A model generated the notes under the pieces. It was not told the origin of the DNA. It saw only the letters and a program-made list of their open reading frames with translations, and did no database searches. DNA of 64,000 nucleotides, from contig PWHV01000035.1 in the NCBI GenBank assembly GCA_003555025.1, positions 59,556-123,555 on the forward strand. The letters are read 5' to 3'. The stretch is from Methanomassiliicoccaceae archaeon (GTDB lineage: Archaea; Thermoplasmatota; Thermoplasmata; Methanomassiliicoccales; Methanomethylophilaceae). A program made the translations under genes and the position numbers. Shown piece after piece: positions 42,367 through 50,395 of this stretch. The number at the start of each line of letters is the position of its first letter. The first letter of the stretch is position 1.

Positions 42367-44910
42367 ATGATGGATGGACTACCGGCCGGTCTTACCGCCG
42401 AGGAGGTGCAGGAACGCATCGACAAGGGCCTGCGCAACACCTACGAGATGAAGGTGAGCAGGACCTACAAGGAGATAATCAGGACCAACGTGTTCAATTG
42501 GTTCAACCTCATCCTCTTCTCCCTGGGTGGCATACTCCTCGCCCTCGGCAACCAGCTGGAGGCGTTGGCCGCCACCAGCATCGTGTTCATCAACGTCCTG
42601 GTGGGCACCGTGCAGGAGGTGAGGGCCAAAAGGCGGCTGGACAAGATCGCCCTTCTCCACCGCCCCGAGGCCACCGTCTACCGCAACGGGCAGCAGATCA
42701 TTGTGCCCCCCGACCAGATAGTCATGGACGACGTGGTCATCCTCGAGGAGGGTGAGCAGGCGCTGGTCGACGGCGCGGTTCTGACGTCGCAGTCCCTGGA
42801 GATGGACGAGTCCCTCCTGACCGGCGAGTCCAGCCCCCGGCGCAAGCGCCGCGGCGACACCATCTACTCCGGCTCCTACTGCACCGCCGGCAACGGCGCC
42901 TTCCGCGTCAACGCCGTGAGGGACGACACCTTCGTGAACCGCATCCTGTCCGAGGCGAAGAGGTTCGACAAGAAGTCCACCCCGCTGCAGTTCCAGACCA
43001 GCAGGGTGATGGCGTTGCTGGTGGGGATCGCCGTCATATACTCCACCATGATACTGATGGCCGCCATCATCACCGGCATCCCGGCGCTGATGATCACGCA
43101 GATGATCGTGGTCACCCTGGACATAATACCCATCGCCCTCTTTCTCCTCATCATCATCGCCTACGGCCTGGGGGCGGTGCGTATGGCCGGCTCCGGCGCC
43201 CTGATGCAGCGCGCCAACGCGGTGGAGTCCATGTCCCATGTGGACACCGTGTGCATGGACAAGACCGGCACCATCACCACCAACAACCTACTGCTGGAAG
43301 AGGTGGAGCCGTTGGGCGACAAGGATCCAAATCCCTATCTGGCAAGCTTCGCCGCCCTCACCGGCTCGAAGAACCGCACCATCAAGGCCATCAGCAACAA
43401 GATGCCCGGCGGCAAGGGCTGGCTGGTTGAGGAGGTGCCGTTCAGCTCCGCCCGCAAGTTCAGCGCCGTCCGCTACCGCGACGGCGAACGCAACAACGTA
43501 CTGTTCTTCGGGGCCTACGAGGCGTTGGCGAAGCATTGCCGCTGGCGGGAGGACATATCCCCCCGGGTGACGGAGCTGGCCTCGGAAGGCCTGCGGGTCA
43601 TGCTGATGACCATCGCCGACGACCAGGACCTCTATGACGGCGACACCGTGGTCATGCCGCGCATGGAACCGCTCGCCCTGGTCACGGTCCGCGATGAGCT
43701 CCGGGCCGACTGCGCCGAGACCATACAGGCGTTCATAGACAACAACATGGACATAAAGGTGATATCGGGCGACGACCCGGTGACGGTGGACGCCCTCTTC
43801 AGCCTCGCCGGCATCCCGGGGACGAGGAAAACCATCTCCGGCGACCAGCTGGACGCGCTCAGCCCCGAGGAGCTGCCCGCGGCGGTCGCCGAGGCCAGCA
43901 TATTCGGCCGCATGAGGCCGGAGCACAAGGAGCGCATCGTCGACTCGCTCAAATCACAGGGGAGGTACGTGGCCATGGTCGGCGACGGCGTGAACGACGT
44001 CCGCTCACTCAAGACCGCCAACGTTGGCGTGGCGCTGCAGAGCGGCTCGGGCGCCGCCCGCGGCGTCGCCGACATGGTGCTGCTCGAGGACCAGTTCTCC
44101 GCCCTCCCCGAAGCGTTGCTGGAGGGGAGGAGGATCACCACCGGGATGCGCTCCATACTGCGCATCTACCTGGCGAGGAACTTCGTCCTCGCCTTCATCA
44201 TACTCTACACCCTGCTGTTCTTCCAGAGCCTGCCGATGCTGCCGCAGAACAACGCCTTCTACGCCTTCGTCTCCCTCTCCATACCGGCGTTCCTGATGAC
44301 GGTGTGGGCCAGGCCGCGGGAGGCCAAGGGCGAGATACTGCCGGTGGTGCTGCGCTTCGCCATACCGGCGGCGGTCACCATCTCCGTGTTCGCCTGCCTG
44401 GTGTACACCGTCTACTACGTCGGTGTTCTGACGGAGGTAGTCAAGGTCGCCTTCACCCCTCAGCAGCTCGACACCGCCTGGCACATAATGGGCGATGCGC
44501 CCGACGACCTGCACCGCAGCGCCGAGCTGGCGGCGCGGAACGCTATCGTGTACTTCTCCACCCTGGCAGGGATAACGCTGGTGCTGCTGGTGGCGCCGCT
44601 CAACAAGTGGTTCTCCACCGACGGCTCGGTGCACGGCGACTGGCGCCCGTTCATCCTGGTGATACTGCTCTACGCGGCGTTCTTCGGCGTCTTCCAGGTG
44701 GAGGAGCTGATGTACATCGCCAACCTGACGCCCCTGCGGAACCTGGACATGTTCTTCATCACCGGCATGGTGGCGGTCTGGTTCCTGGTCACCAGAGAGC
44801 TGTTGCGGCGCAACGCTTTCGTGTGGCTCGCCGACAGGACCATGGCCAGGCTCGCCAAGGGCAGCCCGTTCATCCACGAGCGTTTCTTCCGCGGCCGCGG
44901 CGATCAGTAG
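42367..44910 (+). CDS. P-type cation-transporting ATPase
   Basis: An 847-aa E1-E2 ATPase. The actuator loop LLTGESSP (TGES), phosphorylation motif DKTGTITT with Asp298, and hinge MVGDGVNDVRSLKTANVGVAL are all intact. There are about ten helices, two before the actuator, two before the P-domain and six after. The sequence style, including the GSGAARGVADMVLL segment, resembles CtpE-type transporters of divalent cations rather than heavy-metal (CPx) pumps: the helix before the P-domain has PIALF, not CPC. The ion is not settled. It lies 25 bases after the AddA-like gene and its 3' end overlaps the convergent DnaQ-like gene by 7 bases. Confidence 0.88.
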   Translation: MMDGLPAGLTAEEVQERIDKGLRNTYEMKVSRTYKEIIRTNVFNWFNLILFSLGGILLALGNQLEALAATSIVFINVLVGTVQEVRAKRRLDKIALLHRPEATVYRNGQQIIVPPDQIVMDDVVILEEGEQALVDGAVLTSQSLEMDESLLTGESSPRRKRRGDTIYSGSYCTAGNGAFRVNAVRDDTFVNRILSEAKRFDKKSTPLQFQTSRVMALLVGIAVIYSTMILMAAIITGIPALMITQMIVVTLDIIPIALFLLIIIAYGLGAVRMAGSGALMQRANAVESMSHVDTVCMDKTGTITTNNLLLEEVEPLGDKDPNPYLASFAALTGSKNRTIKAISNKMPGGKGWLVEEVPFSSARKFSAVRYRDGERNNVLFFGAYEALAKHCRWREDISPRVTELASEGLRVMLMTIADDQDLYDGDTVVMPRMEPLALVTVRDELRADCAETIQAFIDNNMDIKVISGDDPVTVDALFSLAGIPGTRKTISGDQLDALSPEELPAAVAEASIFGRMRPEHKERIVDSLKSQGRYVAMVGDGVNDVRSLKTANVGVALQSGSGAARGVADMVLLEDQFSALPEALLEGRRITTGMRSILRIYLARNFVLAFIILYTLLFFQSLPMLPQNNAFYAFVSLSIPAFLMTVWARPREAKGEILPVVLRFAIPAAVTISVFACLVYTVYYVGVLTEVVKVAFTPQQLDTAWHIMGDAPDDLHRSAELAARNAIVYFSTLAGITLVLLVAPLNKWFSTDGSVHGDWRPFILVILLYAAFFGVFQVEELMYIANLTPLRNLDMFFITGMVAVWFLVTRELLRRNAFVWLADRTMARLAKGSPFIHERFFRGRGDQ

Positions 44911-45485
44911 AGACGGCGGCGGATGAGTTCGATGAGGACGTGCGAGGCCATGAGGGCGTCCTCCATCGCCCGGTGCCGTTGCTCCTCGCCGATGGCCGCC
45001 GGGTCCCCTTCGACGATCATGTCATAGGCCTCCTGCAGCTTGGGCCACTTGTAGCGGTCGTAGCTGCCGGGGATGCGGCACACCTCCATGGAGCGCAGCA
45101 TTATGCACGGCGTCATATTGACCTCGCCGCGAAGACTCCACGGTCGATGGTCCAGGAAGCGGTTGAAATCGAACTGCACGTTGTAGCTGGTGACCATTCT
45201 CCCCCGCAGCAACGAGCGCAGCTCGGCGGCGACCATCGTCGCGGGGGCGGCGGACGCCACCTGCTCCAGGGTCAGGTCGGTGTTCTCGAAGATCCACGCC
45301 TCCCTTGCCTCCTTGGGCCAGGAGCGCACGTCATGCCCCACCACGCTGTCGAGGACCGGCTCCGCCCTGCCTTTGGCAGGGAGCGCCCTGCAGACCGCCA
45401 CATCGACCACATGATCGTAGGGGAAGCCGTTGAGCCCGGTGGTCTCGGTGTCGATAACATAGATCTCAAGGTCTTGGTCCAACAT
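44904..45485 (-). CDS. DnaQ-like (DEDDh) 3'-5' exonuclease
   Basis: A 193-aa exonuclease of the DnaQ/RNase T fold with an intact catalytic set: Asp12 and Glu14 in VIDTETTG, Asp in VQFDFNRF, and His-Asp in HRAMEDA. It probably trims or proofreads DNA or RNA ends. The frame continues upstream without a stop, but the fold begins at MLDQDLEIYVIDTET, so ATG 45485 is used. A paralogue at 36170-36730 has lost the active site. The two flank the AddB/AddA/P-type ATPase block. Confidence 0.85.
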   Translation of the reverse strand: MLDQDLEIYVIDTETTGLNGFPYDHVVDVAVCRALPAKGRAEPVLDSVVGHDVRSWPKEAREAWIFENTDLTLEQVASAAPATMVAAELRSLLRGRMVTSYNVQFDFNRFLDHRPWSLRGEVNMTPCIMLRSMEVCRIPGSYDRYKWPKLQEAYDMIVEGDPAAIGEEQRHRAMEDALMASHVLIELIRRRLY

Positions 45486-45587
45486 CGCGACGGAGCGCCA
45501 TCGGCTCCATCTGAGAAATACCTGTCGAGCGCATGCTGCTGACACCGGAGGGCAACGGTAATTAACAGGTTCTCCAATGATGTCGCC

Positions 45588-46505
45588 ATGAGCTCCAAGG
45601 CCAGCAGGATGGATTACCTGGCACGTTTCCTCGACGCGGTGGACGCGGCCCAATCCGGCCGCTACGGCGCCATCTGCGAGGACAAGTGGCTGCAATGGAA
45701 CCACCGGCCGGAGTTCAGCGACATCATATCGCGGCATCTCGAACACGGCTCCTCGCGAGTGAGAGCGGAGACCATCACCCTCCTGACCCGTTTGGGCGAC
45801 AGCTCCCATGTGGAAAAGGTATCGGGGATGCGGAGGCGGGACGTGGACGCGGTCTCCGCCGCCGCCGTCGGCTACCTCTCCGCCTTCGAGTCCCGCCGCT
45901 CTCTAGCGGACGAGCTGCTAGAGGAGCTGCGCGTCGGCTACGGGGAGGGCTTCCGCAAGGCCGCCCAGGACCTGGAGCCGCTGGCGTCGAAAGAGGACGT
46001 CCCGACGCTGCGGAAGGTCCTGGGAGAGGTGGACGAGGACAGAAGGGCCATGGTCCGCAAGGTGCTCGCCGGCGTGGTGGACCGCAACCCGGAGATGGAG
46101 GACGCCAGGGACGGCGTCCTCTCCCCCCTTTCGAGCCCCGATGCCGCCGCCTACAACGCATTCCTCGACAATTCCTTCGATTACCTCGACAAACGCTACC
46201 GCGAGAACGTGCACCCCCATCCCTCCATCAGCGTTGGATCGCGGGCCAATGTGGAGAAGGCCCTCCGGGCGATCGCGAGACGCCATTACATCGAAGAGGA
46301 CAACCTCGGACATTACTCCGCCGACCTGGCCTACGAGCATCAGACCCTGGGCGACCTGTTGGCATGGTGCCGGGAGGACCTCGATTCCAAGGAGAGGAGG
46401 GGGCATATGGAGAAGGTGGACCCCCTGTGCCGCTCCTGCGGCTCCCCGATGAGACGCTTCCGCGAGCAATGGTACTGCCCAGAATGCGCAAGCAGGAGCG
46501 ATTGA
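45588..46505 (+). CDS. HEAT-like repeat protein with C-terminal zinc ribbon
   Basis: A 305-aa soluble protein. Residues 1-170 are rich in paired helices of HEAT/armadillo type (SRVRAETITLLTRLGDSSHVEKV and similar), and the last 25 residues are a four-Cys zinc ribbon (CRSCG...CPEC). No enzyme motif is visible. The role is unknown; a scaffold that binds nucleic acid or protein is plausible. ATG at 45588; a TATA-like GGTAATTAACAGG is at about 45557-45568. It is 4 bases from the phosphatase gene downstream, so the two are cotranscribed. Confidence 0.6.
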   Translation: MSSKASRMDYLARFLDAVDAAQSGRYGAICEDKWLQWNHRPEFSDIISRHLEHGSSRVRAETITLLTRLGDSSHVEKVSGMRRRDVDAVSAAAVGYLSAFESRRSLADELLEELRVGYGEGFRKAAQDLEPLASKEDVPTLRKVLGEVDEDRRAMVRKVLAGVVDRNPEMEDARDGVLSPLSSPDAAAYNAFLDNSFDYLDKRYRENVHPHPSISVGSRANVEKALRAIARRHYIEEDNLGHYSADLAYEHQTLGDLLAWCREDLDSKERRGHMEKVDPLCRSCGSPMRRFREQWYCPECASRSD

Positions 46506-46509
46506 GACC

Positions 46510-47175
46510 ATGGATGGCGGTGTCGAATCATGGTACTGGGAAGCGCTCCGGCGCCTGGACGGACATTGCGGGGAGGCCAGCATAGTGCTGCGGCACGCCG
46601 ACCGTGAGCCCATCAAGGACCCGTTCCTCCATGAGGAGGCGATGCTGACCGAGCACGGCCGACGATGCAGCCAAGAACTGGGCGCCTGCTTGAGGGAGAA
46701 GGGAGCGCAGGTCTCCTCTTGCATGGCGAGCCCGGTGCGGCGCTGCAAGGAGACCGCTGAGCTTATACTCCAGGGACACGGGGCCGATGTGGACGTGAAA
46801 GACGTGAAGCTCTTGGGCCATATCGGGCCTTTCATCGACGACGAGGAGATGGCGGAGATGACCTTCCGCCTGATGCATATGCAGGACATATGCAACGGGC
46901 TGCTCGACGGCGAAGAGGTCCCGGGCTTCAAGGACATGGTGAGCGGCCTCTCGCCGCTGATAAACGCGCTGAGCAGGAATCGGCGGCCAGGGCTGTCGCT
47001 GGTGGTGACGCATGACTTCTTCATCGCCTGCATAGCGGGCCACGCCCTGGATATGAGCTTTCGCGGCGAAGAGTGGATAAGGTTCCTCGAGCCCTTGCTG
47101 CTGATCCGCGACGGCTGCGACACCAGGGTCTGGTTCCGCGGCCGCGAGGCTCCGCTGGAGGTTCCCGCCCCTTGA
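46510..47175 (+). CDS. Histidine phosphatase (phosphoglycerate mutase-like) superfamily protein
   Basis: A 221-aa protein of the histidine phosphatase branch. VLRHADREP is the catalytic RH[G/A] motif with the phosphoaccepting His, SPVRRCKETAE supplies the second Arg, and VVTHDFF the second His. Between the two halves is a helical insert of about 70 residues. The substrate (a phosphomonoester or phosphoprotein) is unknown. It follows the HEAT/zinc-ribbon gene by 4 bases. Confidence 0.8.
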   Translation: MDGGVESWYWEALRRLDGHCGEASIVLRHADREPIKDPFLHEEAMLTEHGRRCSQELGACLREKGAQVSSCMASPVRRCKETAELILQGHGADVDVKDVKLLGHIGPFIDDEEMAEMTFRLMHMQDICNGLLDGEEVPGFKDMVSGLSPLINALSRNRRPGLSLVVTHDFFIACIAGHALDMSFRGEEWIRFLEPLLLIRDGCDTRVWFRGREAPLEVPAP

Positions 47176-47231
47176 AACCGGGACATCCGTTCAACGGAAC
47201 CCGTGCATCACCGGCATCGGACCGGCGGGCA

Positions 47232-48542
47232 TCAATAGGGATAGAACACGAAGAACAGCACGCTCATCGCGAACAGGGTCCACATCAGGCGACCTATCTC
47301 ATCCCTCTTGCCGGAGAACAGCTTGCCCAGCACGTAAACGATGAAGCCGGCGCAGATACCTATGCCGATGTTGTAGGTGAACACCATCATCGACACGGTC
47401 ACCACCGCGGGGAAGAAGTCGCTGGAATCGTCGAAGTCGAGCCGGCGGGCGGAGGAGAACATCATCATGCCGATGACCATCAGAGCCGGCCCGGTGACCT
47501 GCGGGGGTATCGCGGTTATGATGGGCGTGAACAGCAGCGATGCCCCGAAGAGGACCCCCACCACGATGGAGGTGAGGCCGGTGCGGGACCCGCTCTTTAT
47601 GCCGGAGGCGGACTCCACGAACACGCCGCTGGAGGTAGTCCCCGCGGCGCCGGCGAACATGATGGTGAGGGAATCGACCATGAAAGGCCGCTGCACATCG
47701 ACGAGCCTGCCGTCCTCGTCCACCAGGCCTGTGTCCTCCCCCAGGGCGACCAGGGTTCCCATGGTGTCCACCACGTCAAGTATGAACACCGTCATGAGGA
47801 CGGACAGTATGCCGAAGGTCAGAGAGACCTCCCATTGCAGCAGGACCGGCGATAGCGGCGGCGGCGCGGAGACCAGGCCGGTCGGGTGCGGCACTATGCC
47901 CAAGATGAAGGCGGCGACGGTGCAGACCAGCATCCCCACCAGTATCGAGCCTTTGAACCCGCGGACGGTCAGGATGCTGATGATGAGCAGGCATAATATG
48001 GCGAGAAGGGACTCGGGGGTGCCGAGGTCCCCGATCTTCACCGGTGCGGCCTCCGCCGGCACGATGAGCCCGGCGCTGGTGGCGCCCACGAAGGCGATGA
48101 ACAGGCCGATGCCGATGCTGAAGCTCAGCTTCAGCGCCATGGGCACGGCGTCACCGAGCGCCTTCCTCCCCCCACTCAGCGTTAGCAATAGAAGGAGGAT
48201 GCCGGATATGAATATGGTGAACAGGGCCGTCTGCCACGAGTATCCCATCGTCCCGGTCACGGTGTAGGCGACGAAGGCGTTCTGACCCATGTAGGGGGCG
48301 ATGGCGTACGGCCGGTTGGCCAGGATGCCCATCAACAGGCATCCGAACATCGCTGTGAGGGCGGTGGCGACCATGGCGGGCCCGAAGGGCATGCCCGCAT
48401 GCTGCAGGATGGTGGGGTTGACCACCACTATGTAGGCCATGGTCATGAAGGTGACCGCCCCTCCGACCAGCTCCTGGCGCAGCGAGGACCCTCGCTCGCT
48501 GGCCAAGAACCGCCGGTCAAGGTATTCCGCCAAGCGCTTCAA
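47232..48542 (-). CDS. NCS2-family purine permease (AzgA/PbuG type)
   Basis: A 436-aa transporter with about 13-14 helices. The AzgA-branch signatures are GGAVTFMTMAYIVVVNP at the start, IAPYMGQNAFVAYTV, and LDVVDTMGTLVALGEDTGLVD with GAAGTTSSGVFVESASGI. These proteins import guanine, hypoxanthine or adenine, usually with protons. ATG at 48542. It converges on the phosphatase gene and diverges from the SRAP gene. Confidence 0.92.
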   Translation of the reverse strand: MKRLAEYLDRRFLASERGSSLRQELVGGAVTFMTMAYIVVVNPTILQHAGMPFGPAMVATALTAMFGCLLMGILANRPYAIAPYMGQNAFVAYTVTGTMGYSWQTALFTIFISGILLLLLTLSGGRKALGDAVPMALKLSFSIGIGLFIAFVGATSAGLIVPAEAAPVKIGDLGTPESLLAILCLLIISILTVRGFKGSILVGMLVCTVAAFILGIVPHPTGLVSAPPPLSPVLLQWEVSLTFGILSVLMTVFILDVVDTMGTLVALGEDTGLVDEDGRLVDVQRPFMVDSLTIMFAGAAGTTSSGVFVESASGIKSGSRTGLTSIVVGVLFGASLLFTPIITAIPPQVTGPALMVIGMMMFSSARRLDFDDSSDFFPAVVTVSMMVFTYNIGIGICAGFIVYVLGKLFSGKRDEIGRLMWTLFAMSVLFFVFYPY

Positions 48543-48601
48543 CGCTGTTTCCTAGTGATGAACGAATATTTGAAGGGGGACGATGATTATCATCGGACAA
48601 C

Positions 48602-49201
48602 ATGTGCGGAAGATTCGCCTTGGCGCCCTATGAGGACCTCTCCGTCCGCCTGGGGGCGGACGGGCTGCCCCGGCCGCAGCCCCGATACAACATAGCCCCA
48701 GGCCAAGAGATCCTCTGCTTGCTGCCGGGAAAGGGACACGCCATGATGTTCTGGGGCGTGAGGCCTTACGGACGCTCGCTGGTCAACGCCCGCGCCGAGA
48801 CCCTGAAGGATAAGGCGATGTTCTCCCGTCTGCTCGAGGACGGCCGTTGCCTCGTTCCCGCCACCGGCTTCTACGAGTGGGACAAGCAGAAACGCCCGTA
48901 CTTCTTCAGCCGGGAGGACGGAGCCACCTTCTGCATGGCGGCGCTCTTCACTGAAAGGAAGGAGGCCATGGTGATCACCCGTCCCGCCGACGACAATGTG
49001 GGCGAGGTGCATAACCGCATGCCTTGCATACTGGAAGAGGGCAAGGAGGGGCTGTGGACCGATGGCGGGGCGGAGGAGGCCTTGGGGGCCCTCTACGACC
49101 CCGCTCCGCTGAGCATGTCCCCCGTGTCCAAAGCGGTGAACGACCCAGGCAACGAAGGGCCGGAGCTGGTGGAGCCCCTGAACACCCTGGACGAATGGTG
49201 A
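48602..49201 (+). CDS. SRAP (YedK/HMCES-type) abasic-site protein
   Basis: A 199-aa SOS-response-associated-peptidase family protein. Cys2 in MCGRF is the catalytic residue that crosslinks to abasic sites in single-stranded DNA. Other conserved elements are RYNIAPGQ, WGVRPYG, NARAETL, CLVPATGFYEW (active-site Glu) and VHNRMPCIL (active-site His). It protects abasic sites near stalled forks. A TATA-like GAATATTTGAAG lies at about 48565-48576. Downstream begins a 1.2 kb noncoding region with three RNA copies. Confidence 0.95.
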   Translation: MCGRFALAPYEDLSVRLGADGLPRPQPRYNIAPGQEILCLLPGKGHAMMFWGVRPYGRSLVNARAETLKDKAMFSRLLEDGRCLVPATGFYEWDKQKRPYFFSREDGATFCMAALFTERKEAMVITRPADDNVGEVHNRMPCILEEGKEGLWTDGGAEEALGALYDPAPLSMSPVSKAVNDPGNEGPELVEPLNTLDEW

Positions 49202-49281
49202 GAGGCCGTTGTTAACATCCCCCTCATGGGTAATTTCAACGGTGGCGAAAAAGGAATATATACGCCACCGTCACAATACAT

Positions 49282-49460
49282 TATACAACTCGCAAGGACC
49301 GGAAAGGCATGGTGGTGGAGACCTGCCCGCGATATAAAATTCGCGGGGGTTGCCGCTGATGGATCATGGTACTGATCCTTCAGGATCAAACATCCATAAT
49401 CTAAGGTCGCTATAAACCACCTTGCTACGGCAATCCTTCGGAGCTAACCCCTTTTTTTTT
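49282..49460 (+). ncRNA. Structured small RNA, copy 1 of 3
   Basis: First of three tandem related elements that I cannot match to a known RNA. A TATA-like GAATATATAC at about 49254-49263 lies about 25 bases upstream. The predicted fold has hairpin A, CCCGCGA/TCGCGGG (49326-49332 with 49341-49347), with loop TATAAAAT. Hairpin B is GATCC-TTCA-GGATC (49374-49387). A long-range helix pairs GGTTGCCG (49348-49355) with CGGCAATC (49428-49435), and GGTGGT with ACCACC. It ends in a run of nine T at 49452-49460, typical of archaeal termination. Start and end are inferred from these signals. Confidence 0.65.
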
Positions 49461-49601
49461 CTTACTCTGTGACAGCTCTGCCTATCTACATCAGCCTGTC
49501 ACTTAGCTTATGACCGACGCGGCGCCGTCGGGTTCCGCTTGCAGCGATCCTTGTTTCATCCTAGGTGGAATAAGATTAAATAGAGCTCAACCCCAATTCA
49601 T

Positions 49602-49783
49602 TATACAACTCGCAAGGACCGGAAAGGCTTGGTGGTGGAGACCTCCCCGCGAGATAAAATTCGTAGGAGTTGCCGCCGCTGGATCGGGTGAAAAGTATCC
49701 TGTTGGATCCAATATCCCTGGTCTAAGGTCGCTATAAGCCACCCTGCTTCGGCAATCCTTCGAGCCTGTTTTCTTCATTCTTT
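49602..49783 (+). ncRNA. Structured small RNA, copy 2 of 3
   Basis: Second copy, almost identical to copy 1 over the 5' part (about 45 bases from CATTATACAACTCGCAAGG onward) and diverged later. TATA box TAAGATTAAATA at about 49571-49582 matches that of copy 3. The loop sequence ATAAAATTCG and the GGCAATCCTTCG end are conserved. Hairpin B becomes ATCC-TGTT-GGAT, so the stem is kept although the loop changes. Hairpin A is weaker here (CCCGCGA against TCGTAGG). The T-rich end TTTTCTTCATTCTTTC follows. Confidence 0.65.
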
Positions 49784-49896
49784 CTCCGAACACCGCCTTT
49801 TCGCGGATTCCGGTGTATATCCGCCGATCCTTATCCTCTGAATCCCCAATTTCGGAGGAGGTGGATAAGATTAAATATGGATCATCGCAAATCCTA

Positions 49897-50069
49897 CCCA
49901 TCGACTTGAACGGACCGGAACGGCTTGGTGGTTGGGGCCCGCCTGCGAAATAAAATTCGCAGGGGTTGCCGCTGTGGATCATGGTACTGATTCAACAGGA
50001 ATCAAGCATCCTTAAACAAGGTCGTACCCGAACCACCTTGCCCCGGCAATCCTTCGGGCCGTGATTTTT
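49897..50069 (+). ncRNA. Structured small RNA, copy 3 of 3
   Basis: Third and most divergent copy. The promoter GTGGATAAGATTAAATATGG (49861-49880) repeats that of copy 2. Hairpin A is CCTGCGAA/TTCGCAGG (49942-49949 with 49956-49963), a compensated C-G to T-A change relative to copy 1. Hairpin B is GATTC/GAATC (49989-49993 with 49999-50003), again compensated. The helix GGTGGTT/AACCACC is longer here, and GGTTGCCG/CGGCAATC is unchanged. It ends with five T at 50065-50069. These paired changes are the main evidence for a real folded RNA. Confidence 0.65.
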
Positions 50070-50395
50070 CTGCCAGAAGATGACCGATCACAAATCGTTG
50101 AATTCGTATCAGGAGATTTGGACTTGGTCGTGGCCTGATGATGCGCAACAGCCTGGAACAGAGAGGGAAGGGCAACGGCACCAGCGTCCGCGGCCGGCGT
50201 GCATGAATGCCGTGCGCACCCTCGGCCACTGCGTCACGGATTCTATGAGGACGCCAATGAGCCGGTGCATTGCCGGACATAGTCACCCATGACGCGGTCC
50301 GGTGCGATGCGGTCATCTAACCTTGATTCTAGGAGGACTTAGAGGACTGGATCGTCCGGGGAGGATGCCGCCCTCCGGCAATTCGGTTTTGCCCG
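50070..50395. other. Intergenic remainder after the RNA cluster
   Basis: About 325 bases between RNA copy 3 and the end of the glutamate-synthase-like gene. No open frame has a ribosome binding site or recognisable product, and no fourth RNA copy, tRNA or repeat is visible. It may contain eroded sequence. Confidence 0.5.

Noticed and set aside
49510..49737. A 75-codon frame across the second RNA copy
   Set aside because: It crosses a promoter and part of the structured RNA, and the other RNA copies do not preserve the frame.
49254..50069. Reading the three repeats as a CRISPR array or insertion-sequence remnants
   Set aside because: The units are about 175 bases with internal covarying hairpins, individual promoters and T-runs; there are no short identical repeats with unique spacers and no transposase.
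50137..50165. C/D-box-like TGATGATG in the gap after the RNA cluster
   Set aside because: No correctly spaced D box or C'/D' pair was found nearby, so a C/D guide RNA is not supported.
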